Positions 8,489-17,011 of a stretch of DNA of 64,000 nucleotides are shown here, one piece after another; positions within the stretch are counted from its first letter, which is position 1, and every line of letters begins with the position of its first letter. The translations under genes were made by a program, and so were the position numbers. Below the pieces are notes generated by a model. It made no database searches, was not told the origin of the DNA, and worked only from the letters and a program-made list of their open reading frames with translations. Source of the DNA: Deltaproteobacteria bacterium (lineage in GTDB: Bacteria; Desulfobacterota; Desulfobulbia; Desulfobulbales; SURF-16); contig JACRCD010000093.1 in NCBI GenBank assembly GCA_016219175.1, positions 1 through 64,000 of the forward strand. The letters are read 5' to 3'.

Positions 8489-9142
8489 ATGCTAACAACA
8501 ACGCTTGACGACGTGGAGACCAGAGTGCTGGGCTGCCTGCTGGAAAAGGAAATGGCAACCCCGGAATATTACCCGCTCTCTTTAAATGCCCTGGTGAACG
8601 CCTGCAACCAGAAATCAAACCGTGAACCGGTGGTGAATTATGATGAGGCAACGGTAATACGGGGCCTTGACGGTCTGAAGGAAAAACGGTTTGCCCTGCG
8701 GAGCGATGCCAGCCGCGTGACCAAGTATGAGGAGAATTTCATCAAGCTCAACAACCTCCTGGAAAAGGAGGGGGCGCTCATCTGCCTGCTCCTGTTGCGC
8801 GGGCCCCAAACGGCCGGGGAGTTGCGCGGCAGGTCGGAACGTCTCTACCGCTTTAATGATATCGAAGAGGTCGAGGCAAAACTTGACGATCTGAGCGAAA
8901 TGGGCTTGGTCATGAAACTCCCCAGGCAGCCGGGCCGAAAAGAATGCCGCTTCATGCATCTTCTGTCCGGAGAACCGGCAGCCCTTCAGGCCGCGCAGGC
9001 TGATCAGTCAGCAGCGCAACCGGTTATTTCCCATGATAACGACAGGATAGCCTGCCTGGAGCAGGAAATCACCCTTCTCAGGCAAGAGCTCCATGATCTG
9101 CAAGCCGAATTTACCGAATTCAAAAAGCAGCTTGGAGAGTGA
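8489..9142 (+). CDS. YceH family protein (DUF480)
   Basis: A 217-residue cytoplasmic protein of the YceH/DUF480 family, built of two winged-helix domains: residues about 8-80 ('ETRVLGCLLEKEMATPEYYPL', 'ACNQKSNREPVV') and about 85-160 ('LLLRGPQTAGELRGRSERL'). From about 178 to the end there is a predicted coiled coil rich in E, L and Q. The function is unknown. A strong Shine-Dalgarno AAGGAG precedes the ATG. Confidence 0.92.
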   Translation: MLTTTLDDVETRVLGCLLEKEMATPEYYPLSLNALVNACNQKSNREPVVNYDEATVIRGLDGLKEKRFALRSDASRVTKYEENFIKLNNLLEKEGALICLLLLRGPQTAGELRGRSERLYRFNDIEEVEAKLDDLSEMGLVMKLPRQPGRKECRFMHLLSGEPAALQAAQADQSAAQPVISHDNDRIACLEQEITLLRQELHDLQAEFTEFKKQLGE

Positions 9143-9147
9143 ACAGG

Positions 9148-9181
9148 AGGGCTGAAGGTGTGTTGCACAACCTTCAGCCCT
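9148..9181. terminator. Strong hairpin between convergent yceH and hemB
   Basis: A perfect 12-bp stem (9148-9159 with 9170-9181, AGGGCTGAAGGT/ACCTTCAGCCCT) with a 10-nt loop sits between two convergent genes. No T-run follows on either strand, so it may be a weak or factor-assisted terminator or an RNA-end protector. Confidence 0.6.
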
Positions 9182-9203
9182 GTACCCCCCCAACTACCGG
9201 CCG

Positions 9204-10178
9204 TTAGCCGTTCAACATCCTGGCCATTTCCTTGGCGCCATAAGTGATAATGATGTCAGCGCCCGCCCGGTGGATAGCGAGCAGGGATTCGGCCATGACC
9301 CGGTCCGGGTCAATCCAGCCCTTCTGACCGGCGGCCTTGATCATGGCATATTCGCCGCTGACCTGGTAGGCGGCAATGGGCAGGTCGAACTCCTCCCGCA
9401 ACCGGCTGATAATATCAAGATAGGCAATCGCCGGTTTCACCATCAAGATATCCGCGCCTTCGTCCACATCGAGGGTGGCTTCACGCAAGGCCTCCCGGAC
9501 ATTGGCCGGGTCCATCTGATAACCCTGGCGATCTCCTTCCTGGGGTGCGCATTCCGCGGCATCCCGAAAAGGTCCATAAAAGGCGGAGGCGTATTTCACG
9601 GCATAGGACATGACGGGCACCATGTCAAAATCATTTTCATCGAGAATTCCCCTGATTTCAGCCACCCGGCCATCCATCATATCGGAAGGCGCCACGATAT
9701 CAGCCCCGGCCTTGGCATGGGAAAGGGCCACCTGGGCCAGAATCTCAAGCGTTGCATCGTTATCTACCTGTTTATTGATGAGAACCCCGCAATGTCCATG
9801 GCTGGTATATTCACAGAGACAGACATCGGTGGTGACCATCAGCTCGGGTTCCTTGTTTTTAAGCTCCTTGATCGCCTTCTGAATAATACCGTCCTTGGCA
9901 TGAGCGCCGGAGCCGACCGGATCTTTTGTTTCAGGCAGACCAAAGAGGATGACATGGTTCAAGCCCAGGGACCGGAGCTCCTTGGCTTCCCTGCCGAGCT
10001 GATCAACAGTCATGCGGAAAACACCGGGCATGGACGACACCTCCTCCCTTTTGCCCTTGCCGGGCATAATGAAAAGAGGGTAAATAAATTGCTCGGGAGA
10101 CAGCCTGGTTTCACGGATCAGGGAGCGCAGCTGGGCATTTCTGCGGAACCTGCGGGGACGATATTCAGGAAAAACCAT
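9204..10178 (-). CDS. hemB: Porphobilinogen synthase (delta-aminolevulinate dehydratase)
   Basis: A 324-residue enzyme that condenses two 5-aminolevulinate molecules to porphobilinogen in tetrapyrrole synthesis. The two Schiff-base lysines are K195 ('[10 protein letters not shown]') and K248 ('ILMVKPA'). C120, C122 and C130 in '[14 protein letters not shown]' indicate the zinc-dependent type. I chose the ATG at 10178 because GGAGG lies 7 nt before it; the frame is open to an earlier ATG at 10205. It is the last gene of the minus-strand cluster. Confidence 0.95.
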   Translation of the reverse strand: MVFPEYRPRRFRRNAQLRSLIRETRLSPEQFIYPLFIMPGKGKREEVSSMPGVFRMTVDQLGREAKELRSLGLNHVILFGLPETKDPVGSGAHAKDGIIQKAIKELKNKEPELMVTTDVCLCEYTSHGHCGVLINKQVDNDATLEILAQVALSHAKAGADIVAPSDMMDGRVAEIRGILDENDFDMVPVMSYAVKYASAFYGPFRDAAECAPQEGDRQGYQMDPANVREALREATLDVDEGADILMVKPAIAYLDIISRLREEFDLPIAAYQVSGEYAMIKAAGQKGWIDPDRVMAESLLAIHRAGADIIITYGAKEMARMLNG

Positions 10179-10268
10179 TTCATTTCCTCCGGGTAAAAAT
10201 TTCAAGGGGTAGGGTACAATAAGTGATTGAATCGTAAAGAATCAGATTTTCAGCCTGGTCATCAATGC

Positions 10269-12020
10269 TTACAGCCGGAAGATCTCGGCCACCAGGTCAT
10301 TGATGAAAAGATCGGGATTTTCGATGCCCTTGGCGCTGATCAGGATATCACGCACATCGTTTCTCTGCTGAATGAGCTTCAGCCCATACTCAAACGAATT
10401 AAAAATTTCCTCGCATTTCTCGACAACCGCCGTCCGGCTCCAGGACTGCCCCGTCACAATAAGATCCATGGCCTCATCATCAAAGGCGATCTTGAAACCA
10501 TATTCAGCGGAAATAAGCTCCGCGCAATCACGGATGTGCCGAACCAGGCCAATAAATTCCTTGCAGGCATCCCGGGGATCGGCAATTTCCTGCTGGCATT
10601 GGCGGGCTATGAGCTGGAACCGCGCTTCAGATGGCACGATGTTTTCTGCTTTCAGCAGATTCTCCTGTTTGTCCCTGATAAAGTCAACAATCCGGTTAAA
10701 CTCATGGTCAACGAATTCATAATAGCGGGTCCGGTGCAACTCCTGGGTCGCTTCCGAGGTCAGGATCATTTCCAGCTGCTCCATGGGATTTTCTACAATT
10801 TCAGGGGTAACGACCAGATAGCGCACGGATGATGATGGCAGTTTTTTCTCAAAGTACAGCAGGATATGTTCCATGACACTGACCAGGCCGCGCGCCCCGG
10901 TACGTTCCTTGACCGCTTTTGCGGCAAGCAGTTTGAGAGCAGCCTCTTCAAATTGCAGATGGATGCCATAGGCGGCGAAATCCTGTTTTTTTGCCACGAT
11001 AACAGGGCTGTTCGGGTTTAACAGGATGCGATAGAAGTCATCCTCCCGCAGCTCGTCCAGCACGGCAACCACCGGCAAACGGCCGACAAACTCGCTCTCA
11101 AAACCGAATTCGATCAGATCTTCAGCCTTGACCTGCTTAAGCAGTCGGCTGTCTTCCTTGGCTGACGAGATATTCTGTTCAAAACCGATGGATTGCTGCT
11201 GCACCCTTTTCTTTATGGTCTTTTCCAGGCCGGTAAAGGCGCCGCTCATGATAAACAGGATATTTCTCGTGTTCACCACCTTTTTTTCCCGCTTGCCGGT
11301 TGCCCGGTACTGCTCCATGGCTTCCAGCTGGGAAATGGGATCATGGGGAACCTTCATCTCCACTTCGGTTTCCTCCATGGGTTTCAGCAGCGCCCTCTGC
11401 ACCCCGGTGCGCGAGACGTCAGCCCCTAAACGGAAAGGAGAGGAAGCGATTTTATCAATTTCATCCACATAGATGATGCCGTATTGCGCCCTGTCTATAT
11501 CACCATCAGCCTCTCTGACCAGGTCCCGCACCAGATCGTCCACATCTCCGCCGACATAGCCTGTTTCACTGAACTTTGTGGCGTCGCCCTTGACAAAGGG
11601 CACGCCAATATGACGGGCTATCAGTTTAATGAGATAGGTCTTGCCCACGCCGGTAGGGCCGATGAGCAGGACATTGCTCTTTATCCGCCCGGCGGGAGGA
11701 ATGCCGGTTTTTCCGGACTCGTTACGTATTCTGTTGAAATGGGTACAGATTTTCGTGGCAAGAATGGCTTTGGCCTCATCCTGACGTATTACGTACTCAT
11801 CAAGATAAGCGGCAAGCTCATCGGGTTTCAGGTCAAAGTGAAAAACAGCCTTCTTCCGCGGCGCTGTTTTCTGTTTTTTCTCACCCTTTTTTTCAGGATG
11901 GGGAAATAAGCCGGCGGAGACTATTTTAACCTGGCCACCGTATTTCCTGCCTAAATAATCAGCAATTTCCTTTTCCAGGTCTTTCTGATTGGGAAGATTG
12001 GGAAGATTGTCGTCAGCCAT
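10269..12020 (-). CDS. ClpX-like AAA+ ATPase lacking the zinc-binding domain
   Basis: A protein of about 583 residues. The AAA+ core is clearly ClpX-like: Walker A GPTGVGKT at 121-128, pore loop GYVG at 154-157, Walker B IIYVDEIDK at 182-190, 'VSRTGVQRALLKPMEE', an IGF tripeptide at about 278-280 at the place of the ClpP-binding loop, and 'EFVGRLPVVAVLDEL' and 'GARGL' further on. The N-terminus has no four-cysteine zinc domain, and a C-terminal region of about 150 residues beyond the ClpX length has no recognised domain. An ATG at 12035 is also possible. It follows ntrX by about 100 nt in the same direction. The role is unknown; an alternative unfoldase for ClpP is an inference. Confidence 0.85.
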   Translation of the reverse strand: MADDNLPNLPNQKDLEKEIADYLGRKYGGQVKIVSAGLFPHPEKKGEKKQKTAPRKKAVFHFDLKPDELAAYLDEYVIRQDEAKAILATKICTHFNRIRNESGKTGIPPAGRIKSNVLLIGPTGVGKTYLIKLIARHIGVPFVKGDATKFSETGYVGGDVDDLVRDLVREADGDIDRAQYGIIYVDEIDKIASSPFRLGADVSRTGVQRALLKPMEETEVEMKVPHDPISQLEAMEQYRATGKREKKVVNTRNILFIMSGAFTGLEKTIKKRVQQQSIGFEQNISSAKEDSRLLKQVKAEDLIEFGFESEFVGRLPVVAVLDELREDDFYRILLNPNSPVIVAKKQDFAAYGIHLQFEEAALKLLAAKAVKERTGARGLVSVMEHILLYFEKKLPSSSVRYLVVTPEIVENPMEQLEMILTSEATQELHRTRYYEFVDHEFNRIVDFIRDKQENLLKAENIVPSEARFQLIARQCQQEIADPRDACKEFIGLVRHIRDCAELISAEYGFKIAFDDEAMDLIVTGQSWSRTAVVEKCEEIFNSFEYGLKLIQQRNDVRDILISAKGIENPDLFINDLVAEIFRL

Positions 12021-12120
12021 ATGAAAATTTATCACGGTTGAATTTTAAAGATTTCAAAGTAATATTTGGGGTAACAAACTGAAGGCTGGAGGCGGTATGG
12101 AAGCGCTCATAATCAGCCTA

Positions 12121-13518
12121 TCAGTTTTCCAGTTTTACTTCAATACCCAGAGCTTTGAGCTTTTTATGTAGATGACTTCTCTCAAGTCCGACTTGTTCCG
12201 CGGTCTGCGAAATATTGCCATCATTTTCCTTCAGTTTTCCCTCCAGATATTCTTTTTCAAAAATTCTTTTGGCCTCTCTGAAAGAGGCATCCGGGCCAGA
12301 TTGCGGAAGGGAATGTGAATTTTTCTCCTTGTCTTCCTGAAAACGAAGCAGATGCATATCAAGGGGCAGCATGGTGGCAATGATTTCGTCCGTGATGAGC
12401 TCCTGGGGAGTCATGATAGCGATGCGTTCAACAAAATTACGCAGCTCCCTGACATTACCCGGCCAGCTATGACAGGCCATGAGTTTGAGGGCCCCGGCCG
12501 TGAATTCTTTCCTCCCCATGCCTTTCCGGGAAAATTCGCCCAGCAGTTCTTCAACAAGGGAAGGGAGGTCCTCCAAGCGTTCCCTGAGCGGCGGCATGGA
12601 GATGGGAACCACGTTAAGACGCCAGAAAAGATCGGCCCTGAAGCTCCCCCGTTCAATCTCCTGCTCCAGGTCTTTGTTGGTGGCGGCAAGCACCCGCACA
12701 TTCACGGAAATCGTCTTGCTGCCCCCGACCCTCTCAAATTTCTGTTCCTGCAGAATTCTTAATATTTTTGCCTGGGTCTTCAGGCTCATATCGCCGATTT
12801 CATCAAGAAAAAGTATGCCGCCGTCAGCCTGGTCGAACTTCCCCTGCTTGCTGGTGGTGGCGCCGGTAAAAGACCCCTTTTCATGCCCGAAAAGTTCGCT
12901 TTCGATCAACTCCTCCGGGATTGCCGCACAGTTCACCTCGATCATCGGCCTTTCCGAGCAGGCGGACAGACGGTGAATCATCTGGGCCGCCAGTTCCTTG
13001 CCGGTTCCATGCTCACCCCGGATAAGCACCCAGGCATCGGTGGGCGCTACCCTTTCCAGCTGCTGGCGGACCGTGGTAATGGCCGGGGAAACGCCGATGA
13101 TCTTCCATTTCCTGCTGTTTTTTTCCTTCAAAATGAGATTTTCTTCTTCAAGGCCTGAGATATGCAAGGCGTTTTTGACGGACAGAACTATTTTGTCATA
13201 TGAGGGCGGTTTTTCAATAAAATCAAAGGCCCCCATTTTGGTAGCCTGAACAGCCGTTTCAATATTGCCGTGACCTGAAATCATGATGACGGGAAGATGG
13301 GGATATTGCTCTTTAATCCGGGCCAGGGCATCCATGCCGTCCATGCCCGGCATCCAGATATCAAGCAACACCAGGTTAATTTTCTCATAAAGCAGCACCT
13401 CAAAAGCCTTTTCCGCGGATTCAACAGGCACCGGCGCAAAGCCTTCATCCGACAGAATGCCGGCCAAAGACTCTCTGATGCTGGCCTCGTCATCAACGAT
13501 CATAATTTTTTTTGCCAT
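12121..13518 (-). CDS. ntrX: Sigma-54-dependent response regulator, NtrX-like
   Basis: A 465-residue NtrC-family regulator. Order: receiver (residues 1-120, D53 phosphoacceptor in 'LLDIWMPGMDG'), AAA+ sigma-54 activation domain with Walker A-type GEHGTGKE, the sigma-54 contact loop in the variant form GSFTGA, Walker B 'GGILFLDEIGDM', and a C-terminal Fis-type HTH ('ISQTAEQVGLERSHLHKKLKALG'). It lies 43 nt after the kinase gene and forms a two-component pair with it. The naming follows the ntrYX arrangement; the target genes are unknown. Confidence 0.9.
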   Translation of the reverse strand: MAKKIMIVDDEASIRESLAGILSDEGFAPVPVESAEKAFEVLLYEKINLVLLDIWMPGMDGMDALARIKEQYPHLPVIMISGHGNIETAVQATKMGAFDFIEKPPSYDKIVLSVKNALHISGLEEENLILKEKNSRKWKIIGVSPAITTVRQQLERVAPTDAWVLIRGEHGTGKELAAQMIHRLSACSERPMIEVNCAAIPEELIESELFGHEKGSFTGATTSKQGKFDQADGGILFLDEIGDMSLKTQAKILRILQEQKFERVGGSKTISVNVRVLAATNKDLEQEIERGSFRADLFWRLNVVPISMPPLRERLEDLPSLVEELLGEFSRKGMGRKEFTAGALKLMACHSWPGNVRELRNFVERIAIMTPQELITDEIIATMLPLDMHLLRFQEDKEKNSHSLPQSGPDASFREAKRIFEKEYLEGKLKENDGNISQTAEQVGLERSHLHKKLKALGIEVKLEN

Positions 13519-13561
13519 TTCAAGTAACCTTCTTCGTCATTTTTTCCCTGTTGATGTCACA

Positions 13562-15763
13562 TCAGACCAAGGGCAGTTCCACGATAAACCTTGCGCCATG
13601 GGGCGCATTATCCTTTACCCTGATATAGCCGCCATGATCCGCAACAACAGTGCTTGCTATGGCCAGACCCAGCCCGGTCCCTGTTTTTTTGGTGGAAAAA
13701 TAGGGCTCAAAAAGATGGCTTTTATCGTTGTTCTTGATACCCGGCCCATTGTCCCGCACTTCCAGAAAAACCTGTTTCTGCTCCTCGTCAAAGGTTATTG
13801 CCACTTCTATTGTCCCGTCATGACCAACCGCGGCAACCGCATTATCAAGAAGATTTATGAGAACTCTTTTCATCTGCGTAAGATCAAAAGAAAAATCCGG
13901 GATACCCACGGGGCAGATGAACTCAAAACGGATATTCCTGTGCCCCTCCCGGAAGAGCACCATGGACTCCTGCGCCATTTCCCGCAGGTTGTTCACTGAT
14001 TTCCGCACGGCAGGCATTCGGGCAAAGTTGGAAAATTCGCTCACCAGCCGTTTCAGTTCATCAACCTGGCTGATGATTGTTTTTGTGCAGAGATCAAAAA
14101 TTTCCCCATCCGCGGCCAATTTATCCAGATATCTTTTGCGCAGTCTCTGGGCTGACAATTGAATAGGGGTCAAGGGATTTTTCACCTCGTGGGCGATACG
14201 CCGGGCCACCTCGCGCCAGGCGGCCATCCTTTGCGCCTTTTCCAGTTCCGTCAGGTTATCAAAGACGAGCACGACGCCAAGTTCCCTGTCTTCCTCGTCA
14301 ACAAGCCTGGTCATATTCACCCGCAGGGAAAAGGAATCACCTCTTACTTTCAGGTGCAACGGAAGCTCTATGGTCCCTTTGCCGCTCCGCTTAAGCTCGC
14401 CATAAAAATTATTGAGAATTTCCTTATGCTGGGGATTCAACACATCCCGGTAATCATGGTTTAGAATAGAAGCCTTGTTAATTTTCAGCAGTTCCTCGGC
14501 AAAGCGGTTTATGGTGGTAATGCGTCCCTCCGCGTCAAGCGAGATGACCCCGGCTGCAACATTCTGCAGAATAATTTCCGTATACCGTCTTCTGTTTTCA
14601 AGTTCCTGGTTACTTGCCCTCAGCTCTTTCTGGCTGGCGAGAACATCCCTGGTCATCTGGTTAAAGGATTCAACAAGCGTGCCCATTTCATCCCCTGAAT
14701 CCGACTCAACGACAAAATCAAGCTCGCCGTCGGCGACTCGTCTAGTGGCGTTTGCCAGCTTATCAATGGGATCGGTCAGGCTGCGCGCCACATAAAAACC
14801 GAACCAGATAGCGCTGAAAACGATAAGCAGGGTGACAATAAGCAGGATGACCAGTAGACTGGTCTTTATCGGCTGTTTAAGCAGCATCAACTGACGGTAT
14901 CCCTCCAGCCCGCTGGATATGACCCCCATTCTCTCCAGTCTGGACCGGGTTATTAATGTTGATATGATCAACACATGGGGATTTTCCTGTTCGGAAGGGA
15001 GGACAACGGGCATAAGACAACGCACCAGTTCTCCCTCCTCAACCTTCTGGATGGCTATCTGGCCCCGCTCGCCCGCCAATGCCTTGCGCAGCAGATCCGG
15101 CAGTATCTCGGGCACATTGCCAGCCTCCTTGGCCGGTGAGCTGGAAATGCTGATCAGCACCTTACGCTGGGGAGAAATGATCTCGATGGCGGCAAGCCCA
15201 TGACTGTCAAGAATGTCGCTGAGAAAGACATTCAGAGGGGCAACGTCGTTCTGACGGTAGCGTTTTGCCTCTAGCCTGCGGGCAATATTTCCTGACAGAC
15301 TCGCCATTCCCTCCTTTTTTTCCTGGTAGACATCCTGGGCCACATGCAATGACTCCAGCAGAGACTGTTCGACTTTAATATTGAACCAGTAGTCCATGCT
15401 GGTGGAAACAAACTGCAGGGAAATGAAAAAAAGCAAGGCGGTGGGAATAAGGGAAAGCGAGACAAAGGAAATAACCAGTTTCGAGCGCAGTTTTGTGCCG
15501 AGAATCTTCTTCTTGCGTTCGTAAACAAGCTGCACCAGGTTCCGGAGAACCAGGAAGGACATAAGAAGAAGAAGAAAAACATTAAAATTGATGAGAACGA
15601 AAACAAGCACATTACCGCTGACAGGAAAGGGCACTACCCCGATCTGAAAAATCTTGGTTTCGGCAAAAGTCAGCAGCGGAATAAGAATCAGACAGGAAAC
15701 GATGGCTGTCAGGACTCTTTTTCGCTTTCGCTCATCTCTCTGCGGTTGATTCAGGGTTTCCAT
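13562..15763 (-). CDS. ntrY: NtrY-like membrane sensor histidine kinase
   Basis: A sensor kinase of about 733 residues. Two N-terminal hydrophobic segments are followed by a third, a periplasmic sensing region, a fourth segment ('LLVILLIVTLLIVFSAIWF'), then HAMP, PAS, HisKA with the phospho-His in 'HEVKNPLTPIQ', and the HATPase domain with 'NLLDNAVAA', 'DNGPGI' and 'GTGLGLAI'. The ATG at 15763 avoids much of the overlap with the preceding gene; an in-frame ATG at 15796 also exists. It is paired with ntrX. The signal is unknown. Confidence 0.9.
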   Translation of the reverse strand: METLNQPQRDERKRKRVLTAIVSCLILIPLLTFAETKIFQIGVVPFPVSGNVLVFVLINFNVFLLLLMSFLVLRNLVQLVYERKKKILGTKLRSKLVISFVSLSLIPTALLFFISLQFVSTSMDYWFNIKVEQSLLESLHVAQDVYQEKKEGMASLSGNIARRLEAKRYRQNDVAPLNVFLSDILDSHGLAAIEIISPQRKVLISISSSPAKEAGNVPEILPDLLRKALAGERGQIAIQKVEEGELVRCLMPVVLPSEQENPHVLIISTLITRSRLERMGVISSGLEGYRQLMLLKQPIKTSLLVILLIVTLLIVFSAIWFGFYVARSLTDPIDKLANATRRVADGELDFVVESDSGDEMGTLVESFNQMTRDVLASQKELRASNQELENRRRYTEIILQNVAAGVISLDAEGRITTINRFAEELLKINKASILNHDYRDVLNPQHKEILNNFYGELKRSGKGTIELPLHLKVRGDSFSLRVNMTRLVDEEDRELGVVLVFDNLTELEKAQRMAAWREVARRIAHEVKNPLTPIQLSAQRLRKRYLDKLAADGEIFDLCTKTIISQVDELKRLVSEFSNFARMPAVRKSVNNLREMAQESMVLFREGHRNIRFEFICPVGIPDFSFDLTQMKRVLINLLDNAVAAVGHDGTIEVAITFDEEQKQVFLEVRDNGPGIKNNDKSHLFEPYFSTKKTGTGLGLAIASTVVADHGGYIRVKDNAPHGARFIVELPLV

Positions 15764-16340
15764 AAATAAAGGACAGAGAATACCATTCGGTTTCAAACTT
15801 CCAGAGCTGCCAGAAGGGGATGATGTATTGAAAGTTCAGGGGAAGGGTCTTTTTGGCGAGATGGGCCTTCAATTTCAGCACATATTCGTTTCCGCTTTCC
15901 AGCAGGCCAAGATCTATGAGCTTAAAATCATGAATAGCGGTCATGGCCGCTTTGGCCTCTGCAAAGCTCTTTAATGATATGACCCGGGATTGTCCTTCAT
16001 CCTTTTCCACCGCGAATTCCTGCTTGAGCGAGTCGCAGTTCAAAGTGTGATCAAGGACATAACTGACAATTTTACGATCAGGGACGCCGGGGCGGACCTG
16101 ATAGAGTTCAACAAGAAAGCTGAATGTCACGGGAATACCATTCTTGACCCCTTTTTCCATCTCTTCGGTAAAGGAGTCCTTCAGGCTGAAATAGAGAAGT
16201 AGATCATGTTCCGTGTTCATTAACGCAACATCGTCGATCAGCGCGCCTTCCTTCCCGCTCGCCGCAGCAGCACAAAAAAACAGGCTCAGCAGGAGGCAGA
16301 TGCCTGTGCGGAGTAAATTTCCCGTTGTTGACGTTCTCAT
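15732..16340 (-). CDS. DUF4390 exported protein
   Basis: A 202-residue protein with an N-terminal signal peptide or anchor (hydrophobic run at about 10-26 ending AAAASG). The rest matches the DUF4390 pattern, with strands of the type 'LLLYFSLKDSFTEEMEKGV' and a C-terminal 'KTLPLNFQYIIPFWQLWKFET'. It probably resides in the periplasm. It overlaps the previous gene by 4 nt (ATGA) and the kinase gene downstream by about 30 nt, so it is cotranscribed with ntrYX and may serve in sensing; that is an inference from context. Confidence 0.85.
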   Translation of the reverse strand: MRTSTTGNLLRTGICLLLSLFFCAAAASGKEGALIDDVALMNTEHDLLLYFSLKDSFTEEMEKGVKNGIPVTFSFLVELYQVRPGVPDRKIVSYVLDHTLNCDSLKQEFAVEKDEGQSRVISLKSFAEAKAAMTAIHDFKLIDLGLLESGNEYVLKLKAHLAKKTLPLNFQYIIPFWQLWKFETEWYSLSFIYGNPESTAER

Positions 16341-17011
16341 TTTGCCGCAATTTCTTCCAGGAAAAAATCACGCTCCCAGATCATTGTTTTCCCATACTCT
16401 TTTTCAAGGCCACTAAATTCCTGAACCAGGGCATCATGCACAAGGCCCTGCATGTCTTCCATGATTTCACTCTCATGTTCCCAAGCCGCGCATTCAAGAT
16501 ACAGATGGAGGTGATCAGCGGCGAGCCATAACAATAAAACCTTCCCTGCCATCAGCCGCCCGCACGAGAGAAAGACATCATGCAGGAATGAAACAAAGCG
16601 GCTGCTGGCGGCAAAAAGAGGTTTTCTCTGCCGGGCAACCCAAACCACGTGAAATTTTGAGGTCTCGCCGTTCTTGTCCGGCTGACAGCCGGGGTTGCCG
16701 CACCCTCCTCCGTCTGAACAACGCCCGGCGGAAAACGAACGTACAACATCGGCAAAGTAAGCCTCCTTCTCCTGGCATACTGATAAACCCGCACCTCTTT
16801 CCGCCTCTTTGCCGACCAGGGTCAGGTTCGTCCTGAAGGCATGACATTTGAAGCTCTGAGATGAGGAGGACCGCCTGACAATGTTACAGAGATATGATTC
16901 GGACATGGCTTGATCACGGCATACCTGACAGCTGTTTTGCGGCTGATCAAAGGCGTAGGCAAGACAATGGGTGCAGCGTGCGGGAATTTCAGGCAACATC
17001 TTGGTGTCCAT
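16337..17011 (-). CDS. Zinc-ribbon protein with an IS200/REP-type (Y1) transposase-like fold, probably domesticated
   Basis: A 224-residue protein I do not know as a named family. Residues 13-31 hold C13-x2-C16...C28-x2-C31, a zinc ribbon; further cysteines include C98, C104 and C109. From residue 120 the pattern is that of IS200/REP-associated tyrosine transposases: a strand 'FHVVWVARQRKPLF', a helix, then 'AADHLHLYLE', whose H167-x-H169 sits where the HUH motif of the metal site lies, and a late 'IWERDFFLEEI' like the 'LW...YFV.TV' segment. The protein ends there, so the helix that carries the catalytic tyrosine is missing. It overlaps hflX by 23 nt and DUF4390 by 4 nt, which fits a resident operon gene rather than a mobile one. 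Family assignment is inference from motifs. Confidence 0.6.
   Translation of the reverse strand: MDTKMLPEIPARCTHCLAYAFDQPQNSCQVCRDQAMSESYLCNIVRRSSSSQSFKCHAFRTNLTLVGKEAERGAGLSVCQEKEAYFADVVRSFSAGRCSDGGGCGNPGCQPDKNGETSKFHVVWVARQRKPLFAASSRFVSFLHDVFLSCGRLMAGKVLLLWLAADHLHLYLECAAWEHESEIMEDMQGLVHDALVQEFSGLEKEYGKTMIWERDFFLEEIAAK

Noticed and set aside
9270-10196. 308-residue plus-strand frame opposite hemB
   Set aside because: Antisense of hemB, which has all catalytic residues.
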